Shown here: positions 42,553-51,691 of the stretch, one piece after another
Numbering within the stretch: position 1 is the stretch's first letter
How the letters are laid out: the number at the start of each line of letters is the position of its first letter
DNA from: Govania unica
GTDB taxonomy: Bacteria > Pseudomonadota > Alphaproteobacteria > Sphingomonadales > Govanellaceae
Direction: 5' to 3'
NCBI RefSeq assembly: GCF_027920805.1
Contig: NZ_JANWOI010000001.1
Span: 496,001-560,000, forward strand
Length of the DNA stretch: 64,000 nucleotides
Translations under genes and position numbers: made by a program
Notes under the pieces: model-generated
Database searches by the model: none
What the model saw: only the letters and a program-made list of their open reading frames with translations
Told to the model about the DNA's origin: nothing

Positions 42553-44118
42553 TCACCACCATGTTGTGTAAAGCGCGGTCAGCACCAAAACCGTACTCAG
42601 GGCCGCGAAGTTATAGCCTGAGGAGGTTTGGAAATTGATGTCCTTGATGTTGGTGTGGCGCACGCCGCCGTCTGTTTTGTCGGCGAGGGAAATTGTAACC
42701 GCAAGCGCGAGGCACGCGAGGAAAACAAGGCCGACCCGATCCATGAATGGCAGCTCCGGCCACCAGATCTTGCAGATGGCCGACAGCACGGCCGATCCGA
42801 TAGCCGCTGCAAGGCCGCCCTTCGCCGTGGCATGTTTCCAGAACAGGCCGAGCAGAAAGAGGACAACGATGCCGGGGGTGAAGAAACCAGTGAATTCCTG
42901 AATGAACTGGAACGCCTGATCGAATCCCGACAGCAGAGGCTTGGTCACGATCACGGCCAGCGTGATGGACAGCAGCGTCATGGAGCGCCCGATCTTGACC
43001 AGGTTCTGTTCTTCCGTTTGCGGTTTGAAATGGCGGTACAGATCCATGGTGAAGATGGTCGAAATCGAATTCATCAAGGATCCAAGCGCGCTCACGATCG
43101 CTGCGATCAGGGCGGCAAACACCAGACCCTTGATCCCCGACGGCACCAGTTTCATCATTTCCGGATAGGCAAGATCCGGGGCCCCGAGATCGGGCGCGAT
43201 CACAGCTGCTGCAATCCCTGGAAGCACCACGAAAATTGGCATCAGAAGCTTGAGGAAGACTGCAAGAACGACGCCCTTTTGCGCTTCCTTGACGGACTTC
43301 GCGCCGAGTGCGCGCTGGATGATATCCTGATTGCAGCCCCAGTATGAAATATTCATGACCCACATGCCGCCAAGCAACACCGAGAGCCCCGGCAGGCTGA
43401 TATAATTCGGATCATCCGGCGACAGGATCATATGGAATTTTTCCGGCGCGCGATGCGTCAATTCGATGAAGCCGGCAATCGGCCCCGCTCCGCCGCTGAT
43501 GTGATCCAGCGCGAGCCAGGTGATGATCAGACCGCCCATGACCAGCAAAGCCACTTGAACGACCGCAGTGAGGGCTACCGCCTTCAACCCGCCATAGAGC
43601 GAATAAGCCGCCGCAAGCGCACCGAGCAAAACCAGACTGTAGACCACATCCACCCCGCTGACGGCATGGATCGCCAGAGCACCAAGCCACAGAATTGAGG
43701 TCAGGTTAACGAACACATAAACGCCGAGCCAAAAAATGGCCATGACCATGCGCACCGAATGCCCGTAGCGGCGTTCGAGATATTGCGGCATGGTGTAGAT
43801 GCCTTCGCGCAGAAAGATTGGCAGAAAATATTTGCCGACGATGATCAGCGTGATGGCCGCCATCCATTCGTAACTGGCAATGGCCAGGCCGATGGCAAAA
43901 CCCGAGCCCGACATGCCGATGATCTGTTCGGCAGAAATATTCGCGGCGATCAGTGATGTCCCAACTGCCCACCAGGGCAACGACTTGCTAGCCAGGAAAT
44001 AATCCTTGCTGTCTTTTTTATGCCCCTTTTTATCGCGACTGACCCATTGCGCCACGGCAATGATCGCGATCGCATAAATGCTGATGATGACGATGTCGAT
44101 CGTTGCAAGTTGCATCAC
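42553..44118 (-). CDS. Sodium:solute symporter, SSS family (vSGLT-like)
   Basis: This 521-aa protein has about 14 hydrophobic helices. It has KSLPWWAVGTSLIAANISAE at the N terminus, YSLYGGLKAVALTAVVQ (SSS signature) and ISYWGCNQDIIQRALGAKSV, close to Vibrio vSGLT. It should import a neutral sugar or polyol such as myo-inositol with Na+. It lies 30 bp after the GDPD gene, so it probably takes up the dephosphorylated product. The substrate is inferred from family and context. Confidence 0.92.
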   Translation of the reverse strand: MMQLATIDIVIISIYAIAIIAVAQWVSRDKKGHKKDSKDYFLASKSLPWWAVGTSLIAANISAEQIIGMSGSGFAIGLAIASYEWMAAITLIIVGKYFLPIFLREGIYTMPQYLERRYGHSVRMVMAIFWLGVYVFVNLTSILWLGALAIHAVSGVDVVYSLVLLGALAAAYSLYGGLKAVALTAVVQVALLVMGGLIITWLALDHISGGAGPIAGFIELTHRAPEKFHMILSPDDPNYISLPGLSVLLGGMWVMNISYWGCNQDIIQRALGAKSVKEAQKGVVLAVFLKLLMPIFVVLPGIAAAVIAPDLGAPDLAYPEMMKLVPSGIKGLVFAALIAAIVSALGSLMNSISTIFTMDLYRHFKPQTEEQNLVKIGRSMTLLSITLAVIVTKPLLSGFDQAFQFIQEFTGFFTPGIVVLFLLGLFWKHATAKGGLAAAIGSAVLSAICKIWWPELPFMDRVGLVFLACLALAVTISLADKTDGGVRHTNIKDINFQTSSGYNFAALSTVLVLTALYTTWW

Positions 44119-44148
44119 TTATCCCCCCCTTGACCGGTCTTGGCCGCC

Positions 44149-45120
44149 CTAGTCCTTGTGCAGATTTGGAGCGCGTAGATTTTGGGCGCGCAGATAGGCC
44201 AGCAGCCCGCGCGGATCGTCGGTCTGGATCATATTGACCCCTTTTGTCGCGAGGTATCCCCAGTTTGCATCGGGGTCCTGCTTTGCCCCGGCGTCGGTTG
44301 TCTGTGCGGCCAAGCCTTCCCACATGGTGTTGACCCACAGCCGATAGCCATTGTCGACCACATCCCGGGCATTTTTTTCGAGATAATCGGGACTGTCATA
44401 AACCACTTCAAACGCGACCGGCCGATAGGCTTTATAAAGAGGAAGCTGCGACTGGATGCTGCCGAAGCTTTCTTTCACCACGGGCATGAAATAAGCATCT
44501 TTGAACTTGGCCAGGTCTTGTGGCGGGACATCCGTGCCTTTGAACAGAATGCCGTCGGTCCAGCCCAGTTCGCGAACTTGCGCGAGCGCGCGCAGCAAGC
44601 TCGGCCCCTTGGCATCGAGATTGACAAAAACCTTCCCCCGGGCCGCGCTCAAGGCTTCCTCAAGCGTCGGAATTCTATGCGTGGTCAGGGCAGCACCTTC
44701 GCCGCCCTCGGCTTCCTTGAGATAAAGTGCCTTCAGTTGCGCTAGTGTCAGATCCTGCACCAGGCCCTGGCCATTGGTCGTCCGGTCCACGGTATCGTCA
44801 TGCATGATGACAAGATGGCCGTCCGAGCTGATATGCACATCGATCTCGACCATGTCGACACCGATGCGGGCGCATGCCTCGATCGCCGCGACGGAATTTT
44901 CCGGTGCTTCCCGCCAGCAGGCGCGATGTGCGATGACCATCACATCATTCGCTTTTGGCGTGACAAGACGATGCCCGATCGCCTTGATCCGAGACTGCGT
45001 GTGGCTGGAAGATACGGGGCTTGTGGGAGTTGGTTTGGCGTTCTCCGCATGAGCTAAGCCAATACCGCAGGCCGAAATCAACATGGCAACGCACCAGATT
45101 TCTTTGGTCTTCAACGTCAT
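44149..45120 (-). CDS. Periplasmic glycerophosphodiester phosphodiesterase
   Basis: This 323-aa protein has a signal peptide (WCVAMLISACGIGLAHAEN) and a complete GDPD domain. VIAHRACWREAPENSVAAIE contains the first catalytic histidine, VDMVEIDVHISSDGHLVIMH the metal acids, and HDDTVDRTTNGQG the second histidine. IPTLEEALSAARGKVFVNLD follows. It should hydrolyse glycerophosphodiesters to a phosphomonoester and an alcohol. It is flanked by a TonB receptor and a symporter, consistent with a role in nutrient capture. The C terminus ends with a TIM-barrel closing strand near VNMIQTDDPRGLLAYL. Confidence 0.93.
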   Translation of the reverse strand: MTLKTKEIWCVAMLISACGIGLAHAENAKPTPTSPVSSSHTQSRIKAIGHRLVTPKANDVMVIAHRACWREAPENSVAAIEACARIGVDMVEIDVHISSDGHLVIMHDDTVDRTTNGQGLVQDLTLAQLKALYLKEAEGGEGAALTTHRIPTLEEALSAARGKVFVNLDAKGPSLLRALAQVRELGWTDGILFKGTDVPPQDLAKFKDAYFMPVVKESFGSIQSQLPLYKAYRPVAFEVVYDSPDYLEKNARDVVDNGYRLWVNTMWEGLAAQTTDAGAKQDPDANWGYLATKGVNMIQTDDPRGLLAYLRAQNLRAPNLHKD

Positions 45121-45218
45121 GATTATGTCCTTACCTTAAACCAGGGCGGGCACCAATTCCGGCCCTGGTTTTCAGTTGTCTGTCAGTCTTTTTCGGCGGC
45201 GGCGAGGCTGCTAGATAA

Positions 45219-47498
45219 TCAGAAGTTCTTGTGAAGATTGACGCCAAAATACCGGCGGTCATCTCGGGGAACAAATCGCACCAGGCCGCTGCCAAAGGTT
45301 TGCAGATACGGCGAGTAAGACTTGTTGGTGATGTTCTTGATGAGGAAATTCGCCGCCCAGCCATCTTGGGTTTCAAGGCCGATGGTTGCATTCCAGATTG
45401 CATAGGGCTGCTGGATGGTATCCAGCGTCTGGTTGAGGCTGTACTGAATCTTGGTCTGCCAGTTGATGTCGGTGCCGAGGTTCAATGTCAGGCTATCGGT
45501 CAGCGGTTGGGCGTAATTCGCCCGCAGACTGCTGCGCCAGGTAGGTGCGAACGGCAAAGTTCTGCCATTGATCTGGCACGATGCCGCCGTCCCGACGGGA
45601 CACTTGAATTCATCGACTCGCGCCTTGGTGTAAGCAAGCGCCCAGGTCAGTGTCAGTTCTTCCGTCGGCCGCGCCGTCATTTCAGCTTCGACGCCACGGG
45701 TCGAGACCTTGCCCGCGTTGATCAGGCGCGTGACCTGCGAGCCATTATAGATGTCAAAGAACGGCACCTGATAATTCTTGAGCTTGTCGAGATAGGCATC
45801 GATGTTGAATATGACCGCGCCGCCAAACAGCTTGGATTTCAGGCCGATTTCAAAGGCATTGGAGGTTTCCGGCTTCAACACCCCGGTATCCTGGGGCAGC
45901 ATGCTGAAGGCGAGGTTATAAGCCGCACCCTTGTAGCCACGGGCATAGGTGAAATAGGTCATGGCATCCGGCGTGACATCGAACTGTAGGCCAAGACGGC
46001 TGGAATAATCCGTATGCTTGTTCTTGCCCGTGCTGCTGAAGCTGGTCTGAATCCCCGCGACTGGCGTCGGGGATGTGGACACGCGCGCGAAGTCATAGTC
46101 GATTTTATCCTGCATCACGCGCACACCGGCGGTGGCCCGGAACTTGTCCGTAAAATGGACATTGCCTTCACCAAAGGCCGCATAGCTGCTGTTGGTGACG
46201 CCAAAATTGGCGATGCCGGTATAGGTGGTCGATGTGGTGCCGCTCACGACTGTGGTGTCGCGGCGATAGGTTTCCTCATCCTTGCCATGGAAATAAAACA
46301 GGCCGACCACATAATCGATAAACTGATCCTGGGGCGAGGCGAGCCGCAGTTCCTGCGAGATCTGGTGGAACTTGAGGTCGCCGCGGTCATGCTGCTGCGG
46401 GAACGCTGCGAGGGGGCCCGGCAACCGGTCCTGATCCTGGAACTGGAGATTCGTCCATTGCCGGTAAGCGGTGATCGAGGTCAGGGTGTGACCGGCGAAA
46501 TCATAGTCGATCTGCCCCGAGAAACCGTAGTTCTTGTCCTTGGCATGGGTAAAGAAGTTGCTGTTGATTTCACGATTGTCGAGGCTCGCGACAACTGGCC
46601 GCAGCGCAGTTGCAAATGCTGCATAGTTGTTCACCACGCCGGTTGGAAAGACGGTCAGCGAGGTCTGGGCGACGACGCCCTGCGGGGTCGTATCCTTGGT
46701 ATGCATATAGTCGGCGGACAGCAGGATCCGCAGATCGTCATTCGGCGTGAACAGCAACTTGGCACGGCCGCCATAGCGGGTGTAACCATTGACGGTCGAG
46801 CCATCGAAGACATTGGTGACATTGCCCTGATAATCGCCATAAAGCGCCGTTACAGAGCCCGCGAGCTTATCTTCCACAAGACCGCCCGAAATGCCGCCCT
46901 GCACGCGATATTCATTGCCACGATTATAATAGGCGGCGTCGATAAAGCCGGTCAGGTCCTGGGTCGGCCGCTTGGTGATGATATTAAGCACCCCGGCCGA
47001 GGAGTTCTTGCCAAATAGAGTTCCCTGAGGCCCGCGCAGCACTTCAATGCTGTCGATATCCATGAGGTCGAGCGTCGCCTGGCCCTGGCGGGCCATCACC
47101 ACGCCGTCGATGACGGTCGAAGTCGACGGCTCGACGCCCGGCGAGGTGGAGATGGTGCCGATGCCACGCAGGAACAGCGCCTGGTCCTTGTTGGACGCGG
47201 CGGTGCGGAAATTGAGCGACGGAATCTGGGTCGACACATCGCGCAGGTTGTTCAGGTTGGCGGATAACATCACATCGCCGGAAATGACCGAAACTGCGAT
47301 CGGTACCTTTTGCAGCGGTTCGGCGCGCCGGGTTGCCGTCACCATGACCTCTTCGATCATGACCCGCCCATCAGTCGCCGGAGCGGCCATGGCGCAAGGG
47401 GCGGCGAAGCCGGACAGGGCAACGCTTGCGAGCAGAAAAGGCTTCAGATTTTTTGTCAGTTGATAGGACAGCGGATGTTTGGGTGCATGAAATGTCAT
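45219..47498 (-). CDS. TonB-dependent outer-membrane receptor
   Basis: This 759-aa protein has a signal peptide (FLLASVALSGFAAPCAMAAP), a TonB box and plug (VMIEEVMVTATRRAEPLQKV, then IEVLRGPQGTLFGKNSSAGV) and a beta-barrel to the C-terminal aromatic residue (YFGVNLHKNF). The barrel is of the kind common in sphingomonads for sugars, siderophores or oligomers. It heads the leftward GDPD-SSS-phosphatase run and diverges from the ROK regulator, so its ligand is probably the phosphodiester processed by these enzymes. Confidence 0.95.
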   Translation of the reverse strand: MTFHAPKHPLSYQLTKNLKPFLLASVALSGFAAPCAMAAPATDGRVMIEEVMVTATRRAEPLQKVPIAVSVISGDVMLSANLNNLRDVSTQIPSLNFRTAASNKDQALFLRGIGTISTSPGVEPSTSTVIDGVVMARQGQATLDLMDIDSIEVLRGPQGTLFGKNSSAGVLNIITKRPTQDLTGFIDAAYYNRGNEYRVQGGISGGLVEDKLAGSVTALYGDYQGNVTNVFDGSTVNGYTRYGGRAKLLFTPNDDLRILLSADYMHTKDTTPQGVVAQTSLTVFPTGVVNNYAAFATALRPVVASLDNREINSNFFTHAKDKNYGFSGQIDYDFAGHTLTSITAYRQWTNLQFQDQDRLPGPLAAFPQQHDRGDLKFHQISQELRLASPQDQFIDYVVGLFYFHGKDEETYRRDTTVVSGTTSTTYTGIANFGVTNSSYAAFGEGNVHFTDKFRATAGVRVMQDKIDYDFARVSTSPTPVAGIQTSFSSTGKNKHTDYSSRLGLQFDVTPDAMTYFTYARGYKGAAYNLAFSMLPQDTGVLKPETSNAFEIGLKSKLFGGAVIFNIDAYLDKLKNYQVPFFDIYNGSQVTRLINAGKVSTRGVEAEMTARPTEELTLTWALAYTKARVDEFKCPVGTAASCQINGRTLPFAPTWRSSLRANYAQPLTDSLTLNLGTDINWQTKIQYSLNQTLDTIQQPYAIWNATIGLETQDGWAANFLIKNITNKSYSPYLQTFGSGLVRFVPRDDRRYFGVNLHKNF

Positions 47499-47693
47499 AA
47501 TACGATCCCCCCTCAGGATTCAGATTAAAGCCCAGCAAATACAATCAGGCCACTCCCAAAGCAGAAATCTCACCGATATTAACACTTAAGGCGTGAGATA
47601 TGAGCCTGATTGAAATTTATTTCCCTATATTTCACTTATTATGTGTATATTTTGTGACAAGATAGCGCGTTTTCAGCAAAAAGCTAGAATTTT

Positions 47694-47710
47694 ATACACA
47701 TCATGTGTAT
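47694..47710. promoter_or_regulatory. Perfect palindrome, probable ROK operator
   Basis: ATACACAT-C-ATGTGTAT (47694-47710) is a perfect 17-bp dyad. A half-like copy, ATGTGTAT, is at 47641-47648. It lies 72 bp upstream of the ROK start and in the gap shared with the divergent TonB receptor gene, where an autoregulator would bind. Confidence 0.6.
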
Positions 47711-47781
47711 TTTTCGGCCGCTCCCATTGCGCTGGAACGTTTCAAGCTGCACGAAAATTTTCTAATTATATGAGAATTAAC

Positions 47782-48936
47782 ATGAATTCTAAGCTCGCTG
47801 AAAACAACAGGCCGCCCAGCGCGCCCCTACCCGAACTGACACGCAGTGAACGACGGATTCTCGGCCTTCTGTTTCGGCGCGGTCCTTTGACTCAGGCGAT
47901 TCTCTCTGAAGCCACCGATCTGACCCAGCAATCGGTGTCCCGACTGGTGAGCAAGCTTCTGGATGCTGGGATGCTGGAGCCGAGCACGCGCATCGCCAGC
48001 GGCCGCCGCGGCTATCCAAGTGCGACGGTGAAGATCGCGCCCGAATTCACCTATACCTTCGGCATCTCGATCATGGCGGACGCCGGCTCCATCGCGGTGA
48101 TGGATTTCTCGGGCCGGATATTGCAGGAACAAAGGCGCGCCTTCTCTCCCATGGACATGACGGCGGTCATCGATTGGGTCAAGGCCACCATCGGCAGCAT
48201 CCGCGCCAGGCAATTGCCGCAAAACGCGGTCGTCTCCGGTGCAGGCGTCGGCATATCGGGATCCTTCATCGGCCAGGGTGTCGGCTTCAATACGCCCTAT
48301 GTGCTTGAAGACTGGGCAGGCATTGATTTGGAGGATGTCATGTCGAAGGCCCTCGGTCTGCCGGTCTGGGCCGACAACGATGGCAATGTGGCGGCACTTG
48401 GCGAAAGCATGATCGGCGTCGGCCGCTGGGCCCAGAATTTCGCTTATCTCTATATCGCGACCGGCGTCGGCGGTGGCGTCATCCTCGATGGCGAGCTGTG
48501 GCGCGGACGGCACGGCAATGCCGGCGAGTTCGCGGGCGGGTTGCCGTCGGACATTTACCCGTTCCCCAACCTCGAACTGCTGCGCCAGCTTGTGACGCGG
48601 GACGGACATGTGTTTTCCAATGTGAACGATATGGTCGAGAGTTTCGACATTAGCTGGCCCGCCAACAGCGACTGGATAGCGCGGGTACGCGATTCGCTGT
48701 CCATCATTGCCTCAAATGCGACCGCTATCCTTGACCTTGATGCCATCGTGTTCGGCGGCCGCATACCGCGTGCACTGGCAGAAAAAGTGATCGCCCAGAT
48801 CGAGTTGTTCGACCAGAAGCGGCGCTCCGTTCCGCGCCCGACAGCAAGGCTTGTGCCTTCAGAAGCAAATGGAGATGCCGCCGCCATCGGTGCCGCTCTG
48901 CTGCCCCTCACTCATGGCTATTTTGCGAAGCTCTGA
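47782..48936 (+). CDS. ROK-family transcriptional regulator
   Basis: This 384-aa protein (from ATG 47782; ATG 47770 is possible) has an N-terminal MarR-like winged helix (RSERRILGLLFRRGPLTQAI, then DLTQQSVSRLVSKLLDAGML) and a C-terminal ROK fold (VGISGSFIGQGVGF, PVWADNDGNVAALGE and IATGVGGGVILDGELWRGRH). The usual ROK zinc motif CX(G/A)CXXX is not visible where expected, so it is probably a regulator without kinase activity. It diverges from the TonB receptor and is coupled to the GPH transporter (TGATG). It should sense a sugar-like inducer and control both directions. Confidence 0.9.
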   Translation: MNSKLAENNRPPSAPLPELTRSERRILGLLFRRGPLTQAILSEATDLTQQSVSRLVSKLLDAGMLEPSTRIASGRRGYPSATVKIAPEFTYTFGISIMADAGSIAVMDFSGRILQEQRRAFSPMDMTAVIDWVKATIGSIRARQLPQNAVVSGAGVGISGSFIGQGVGFNTPYVLEDWAGIDLEDVMSKALGLPVWADNDGNVAALGESMIGVGRWAQNFAYLYIATGVGGGVILDGELWRGRHGNAGEFAGGLPSDIYPFPNLELLRQLVTRDGHVFSNVNDMVESFDISWPANSDWIARVRDSLSIIASNATAILDLDAIVFGGRIPRALAEKVIAQIELFDQKRRSVPRPTARLVPSEANGDAAAIGAALLPLTHGYFAKL

Positions 48937-50270
48937 TGACTGACAACAGTACAAATATCGCAATCGGAGACGACCGGCTCGTCCGTCATACCCTCTATGC
49001 CAGCGGGAATTTCGGTAAAAGCTGCCTTGGATCCTTTGTCGAGCTGTTCGCGCTGTTTTACTTGACCGACAGATTGGGTATTCCTGCGGCCATCGCCGGG
49101 ACGGTCATCTTTATCTCGCTGATCTGGGATGCCATCTGCGATCCCATCATGGGTATTGCTGCGGACCGTCTGCGCGAAAAATTCCCGACCGTGCGGATTT
49201 ATTTCCTGATCGGAGCGCCGCTGACCGCCGTCACTTTCGTCGGGCTGTTTCAGGCCGAATCGATCGCTGCTGACTATCGTGTTTTTTATATTTTTATCGC
49301 CCTCATTCTGTTTCGCTCCGCTTATACGATTGTCGATATTCCCCATAACAGCATGCTGGCGTTCCTCAGCCGGAACAGCCGCGATCGCACCAATATCGCA
49401 AGTCTCCGCATCTTTTTCAGCGCCGCCGGACGATTGACCGTTACCCTGGCCATGACGGTGATTTTGAATGATTCCGGCCTCGCCGCGTCGCATGAACAGT
49501 TTTCGACTGCGGCCATGATCTTTGCCGCAATCTATCTCGTCGTTATTGCCCTTTGTCTGTTATCCATCTGCAATATTCGCGTCCATGCGGGCGAGCAGAG
49601 CGAGCCGCTCGGCTTAGGCGATCTGCTGAAGCGGATCAGGGAGAATGAGTTCCTGATTATCGTCTTCGCGCTGACCGCCGTGACCTCGCTGACCACGCCG
49701 ATTATCGGCAGTGCCATCGTCTATTACGGCAAATACGGGATTGGGAGTGAAGAGGCGGGCGCGACCGCTCTCGTTATCATGTCGGCCTGTCAGGCGGCGT
49801 CTTTGCTGTTCTGGTCCAAGCTGTCAAATCGCATGCGGCAGAAAAAATCAGCGTCACAATACGCGAACGGTCTGCTGGGCCTTGCCATGCTGATCGCCAT
49901 AGCGGCGCTTGAATCGCGTGAGGTTCTGTATCTTGTCGCCGGACTCGCGGGCTGCGCTATCGGCGGCATATTTATGCTCAACTGGTCCATGCTGCCGGAC
50001 GCGCTCGACCACGCGCCGGGGCTTTCCGGCAGGCAGTATCATATGAGCATCTTCGGTCTTTACACCCTGACGAACAAAAGCTTTATCGGCCTGTCGCAGG
50101 CGGTCACCGGGCTCACACTCGCCGCCTACGGGTACAAGGCCGACAGCCCGAACATGCATGATGTCATGCCAGTCATTCTATCGACGCTGATGGCTTTCCC
50201 CCTGCTCGGCGCGATCACCTGCATTGCACTTTTGTCGCGCCACACTCAGGTGCAAAGCCACCGGATCTGA
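48936..50270 (+). CDS. MFS transporter, GPH (MelB-like) cation symporter
   Basis: This 444-aa protein has 12 predicted hydrophobic helices. GPH marks are LGSFVELFALFYLTDRLGIP, IWDAICDPIMGIAADRLREK with the conserved aspartate, VDIPHNSMLAFLSRNSRDRT and the late motif MLPDALDHAPGLSGRQYHMS. MelB-like carriers import glycosides with H+ or Na+. It shares the base of the ROK stop codon (TGATG), so it is co-translated with the regulator. The substrate is unknown. Confidence 0.9.
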   Translation: MTDNSTNIAIGDDRLVRHTLYASGNFGKSCLGSFVELFALFYLTDRLGIPAAIAGTVIFISLIWDAICDPIMGIAADRLREKFPTVRIYFLIGAPLTAVTFVGLFQAESIAADYRVFYIFIALILFRSAYTIVDIPHNSMLAFLSRNSRDRTNIASLRIFFSAAGRLTVTLAMTVILNDSGLAASHEQFSTAAMIFAAIYLVVIALCLLSICNIRVHAGEQSEPLGLGDLLKRIRENEFLIIVFALTAVTSLTTPIIGSAIVYYGKYGIGSEEAGATALVIMSACQAASLLFWSKLSNRMRQKKSASQYANGLLGLAMLIAIAALESREVLYLVAGLAGCAIGGIFMLNWSMLPDALDHAPGLSGRQYHMSIFGLYTLTNKSFIGLSQAVTGLTLAAYGYKADSPNMHDVMPVILSTLMAFPLLGAITCIALLSRHTQVQSHRI

Positions 50271-50758
50271 GCCCGGACGGCATCGTACCAATGGGGCCAT
50301 TTCCAGGGCGTGTCCCAAAATTGTCCGGGGTCGTCCTCCTTGTTCATTCGCCTTGGTGATCAGCCGGCAGTGACGGTGGACGTTCGGGTAGGGGCCCAAA
50401 TTACACACTGTCAATATACAGTCATTGCCGGGCTTGACCCGGCAATCCATTTTGCCACCGCCCGGTTGGGTGAAGCATGGATTACCGGGTCAAGCCCGGT
50501 AATGACAATTGGGAGCTAGTTATAGACGAACAGTACGGAAGCTGAGGCTCCTTCAGATTGAGAAGTCCTCCTTCGGATCAGAGGGAGGTGTATCGCGTGG
50601 AGCACAGGTCATTGTTAAAATGATTGCCGAATCAGTTCGTTATTGCGTGCAATCTGACAAATATATAAATTTGAGTTAATTCACTTAAAAGGTCCGTGTC
50701 AGCTCCAGTCAAATTGACGATGAAGACGTGCATTTGTGCGTCCATTGGGGGATAGACT
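50271..50758. other. 488-bp intergenic stretch with a REP-like palindrome
   Basis: Apart from the palindrome at 50421-50506 this stretch shows no gene. The AT-rich part from about 50640 to 50690 likely holds the promoter of the PEP-CTERM gene at 50759. Confidence 0.5.
50421..50506. repeat. REP/BIME-like inverted repeat
   Basis: Arms at 50421-50450 and 50477-50506 are complementary at 28 of 30 positions, with a 26-base loop. Each arm contains CCGGG-CTTGA-CCCGG, itself a small hairpin. This type (TGCCGGGCTTGACCCGGCA) is common between genes in alphaproteobacteria. It may also stop the MFS transcript. Confidence 0.8.
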
Positions 50759-51643
50759 ATGCGCTCAGCCATGAAATTTCTTATGACTGCTGCCCCTGCT
50801 GTTCTTTGTTTTGGCCTCTCGGCCGCCGCCTCGCCAACGTTTACCGCCTATACTCAGCCAACACCGCTTGGCAATCACTGTTCCGGTACTCCCGGGACCA
50901 GCATTTCGGATGTGCCTGTGACCGCGAGCGTGTCCTGCGCAGCCCCGGGCGTGGCTGACTCTGCGTCCGCCACGGCAACATACGGGTCCGTGGGTGCGGC
51001 GGCATCTGCTGCGGGGTCGGCCAATGGCCTCGGGGAAGCACATTTTAACGATACGGTACGCTTCTCGTCGGCCTCGAACGGCTTGGTGTCGGTTGCAATG
51101 TATTTACATCTGAGCGGCAGTTTTGCGGTGGGGATACCCAATGCCGGTGATGTTGAGCAGGCGACGACGACAGCCCGGTTGTATTTTGCAGGACTTGGTC
51201 CTTTTGCCATTCAGCTGACGGACGATAAGGGCGTATTAAGTAGTGGTTCCAGCGGGTTCACGATTATAAGCGGCGACCCGAACTCGACAATTATCGATCT
51301 TGTCCTGCTCTCACCTTCTATTATGGTTCCCCTCAATCAGGATATCGATTTTACGTTTTACCTTCAGGCGACGGCCCTGACGTTCGGCCCGACGGCGACG
51401 GCCTCTGCGAGTTTTTCGAATACCTTTGGTTTTGTCAGCGGGTCCGATGCCTTCCTTTTACCTGAAGGGGTGACGGCGAATGCGGGAACCTATCTCGTCA
51501 ACAACCGCTTCCTGAATGGCAGTCATGAAAATCCCGATCCGCCGGTGGATGCGGTGCCTGAACCTGCGAGCTGGTCGTTGATGCTCTTTGGGTTCGGACT
51601 GCTCGGGTGGGTCAAGCGCCGCCGTTCGCTACTCTCTCTCTAG
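50759..51643 (+). CDS. PEP-CTERM-anchored exported protein
   Basis: This 294-aa protein has a signal peptide (FLMTAAPAVLCFGLSAAASP) and a C-terminal PEP-CTERM sorting signal: VPEPASWSLMLFGFGLLGW followed by VKRRR. Exosortase/archaeosortase-type enzymes cut such tails, and the proteins usually reach the envelope or exopolysaccharide. The middle is rich in serine, alanine and threonine with a beta-sandwich look (SSASNGLVSVAMYLHLSGSF). No exosortase lies in the window. Function is unknown. Confidence 0.85.
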   Translation: MRSAMKFLMTAAPAVLCFGLSAAASPTFTAYTQPTPLGNHCSGTPGTSISDVPVTASVSCAAPGVADSASATATYGSVGAAASAAGSANGLGEAHFNDTVRFSSASNGLVSVAMYLHLSGSFAVGIPNAGDVEQATTTARLYFAGLGPFAIQLTDDKGVLSSGSSGFTIISGDPNSTIIDLVLLSPSIMVPLNQDIDFTFYLQATALTFGPTATASASFSNTFGFVSGSDAFLLPEGVTANAGTYLVNNRFLNGSHENPDPPVDAVPEPASWSLMLFGFGLLGWVKRRRSLLSL

Positions 51644-51691
51644 GGCGCCGGTATAGCTGAAAGCATCAGGCCGCATCGACATCCAGTTACC

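Noticed and set aside
46014-47018. Rightward frame opposite the first TonB receptor
   Set aside because: Shadow frame with no ribosome-binding site; the receptor has strong plug and barrel motifs.
50421-50506. Possible CRISPR or insertion-sequence end
   Set aside because: Only one inverted pair, no repeated units and no transposase nearby; it fits a REP-like element.
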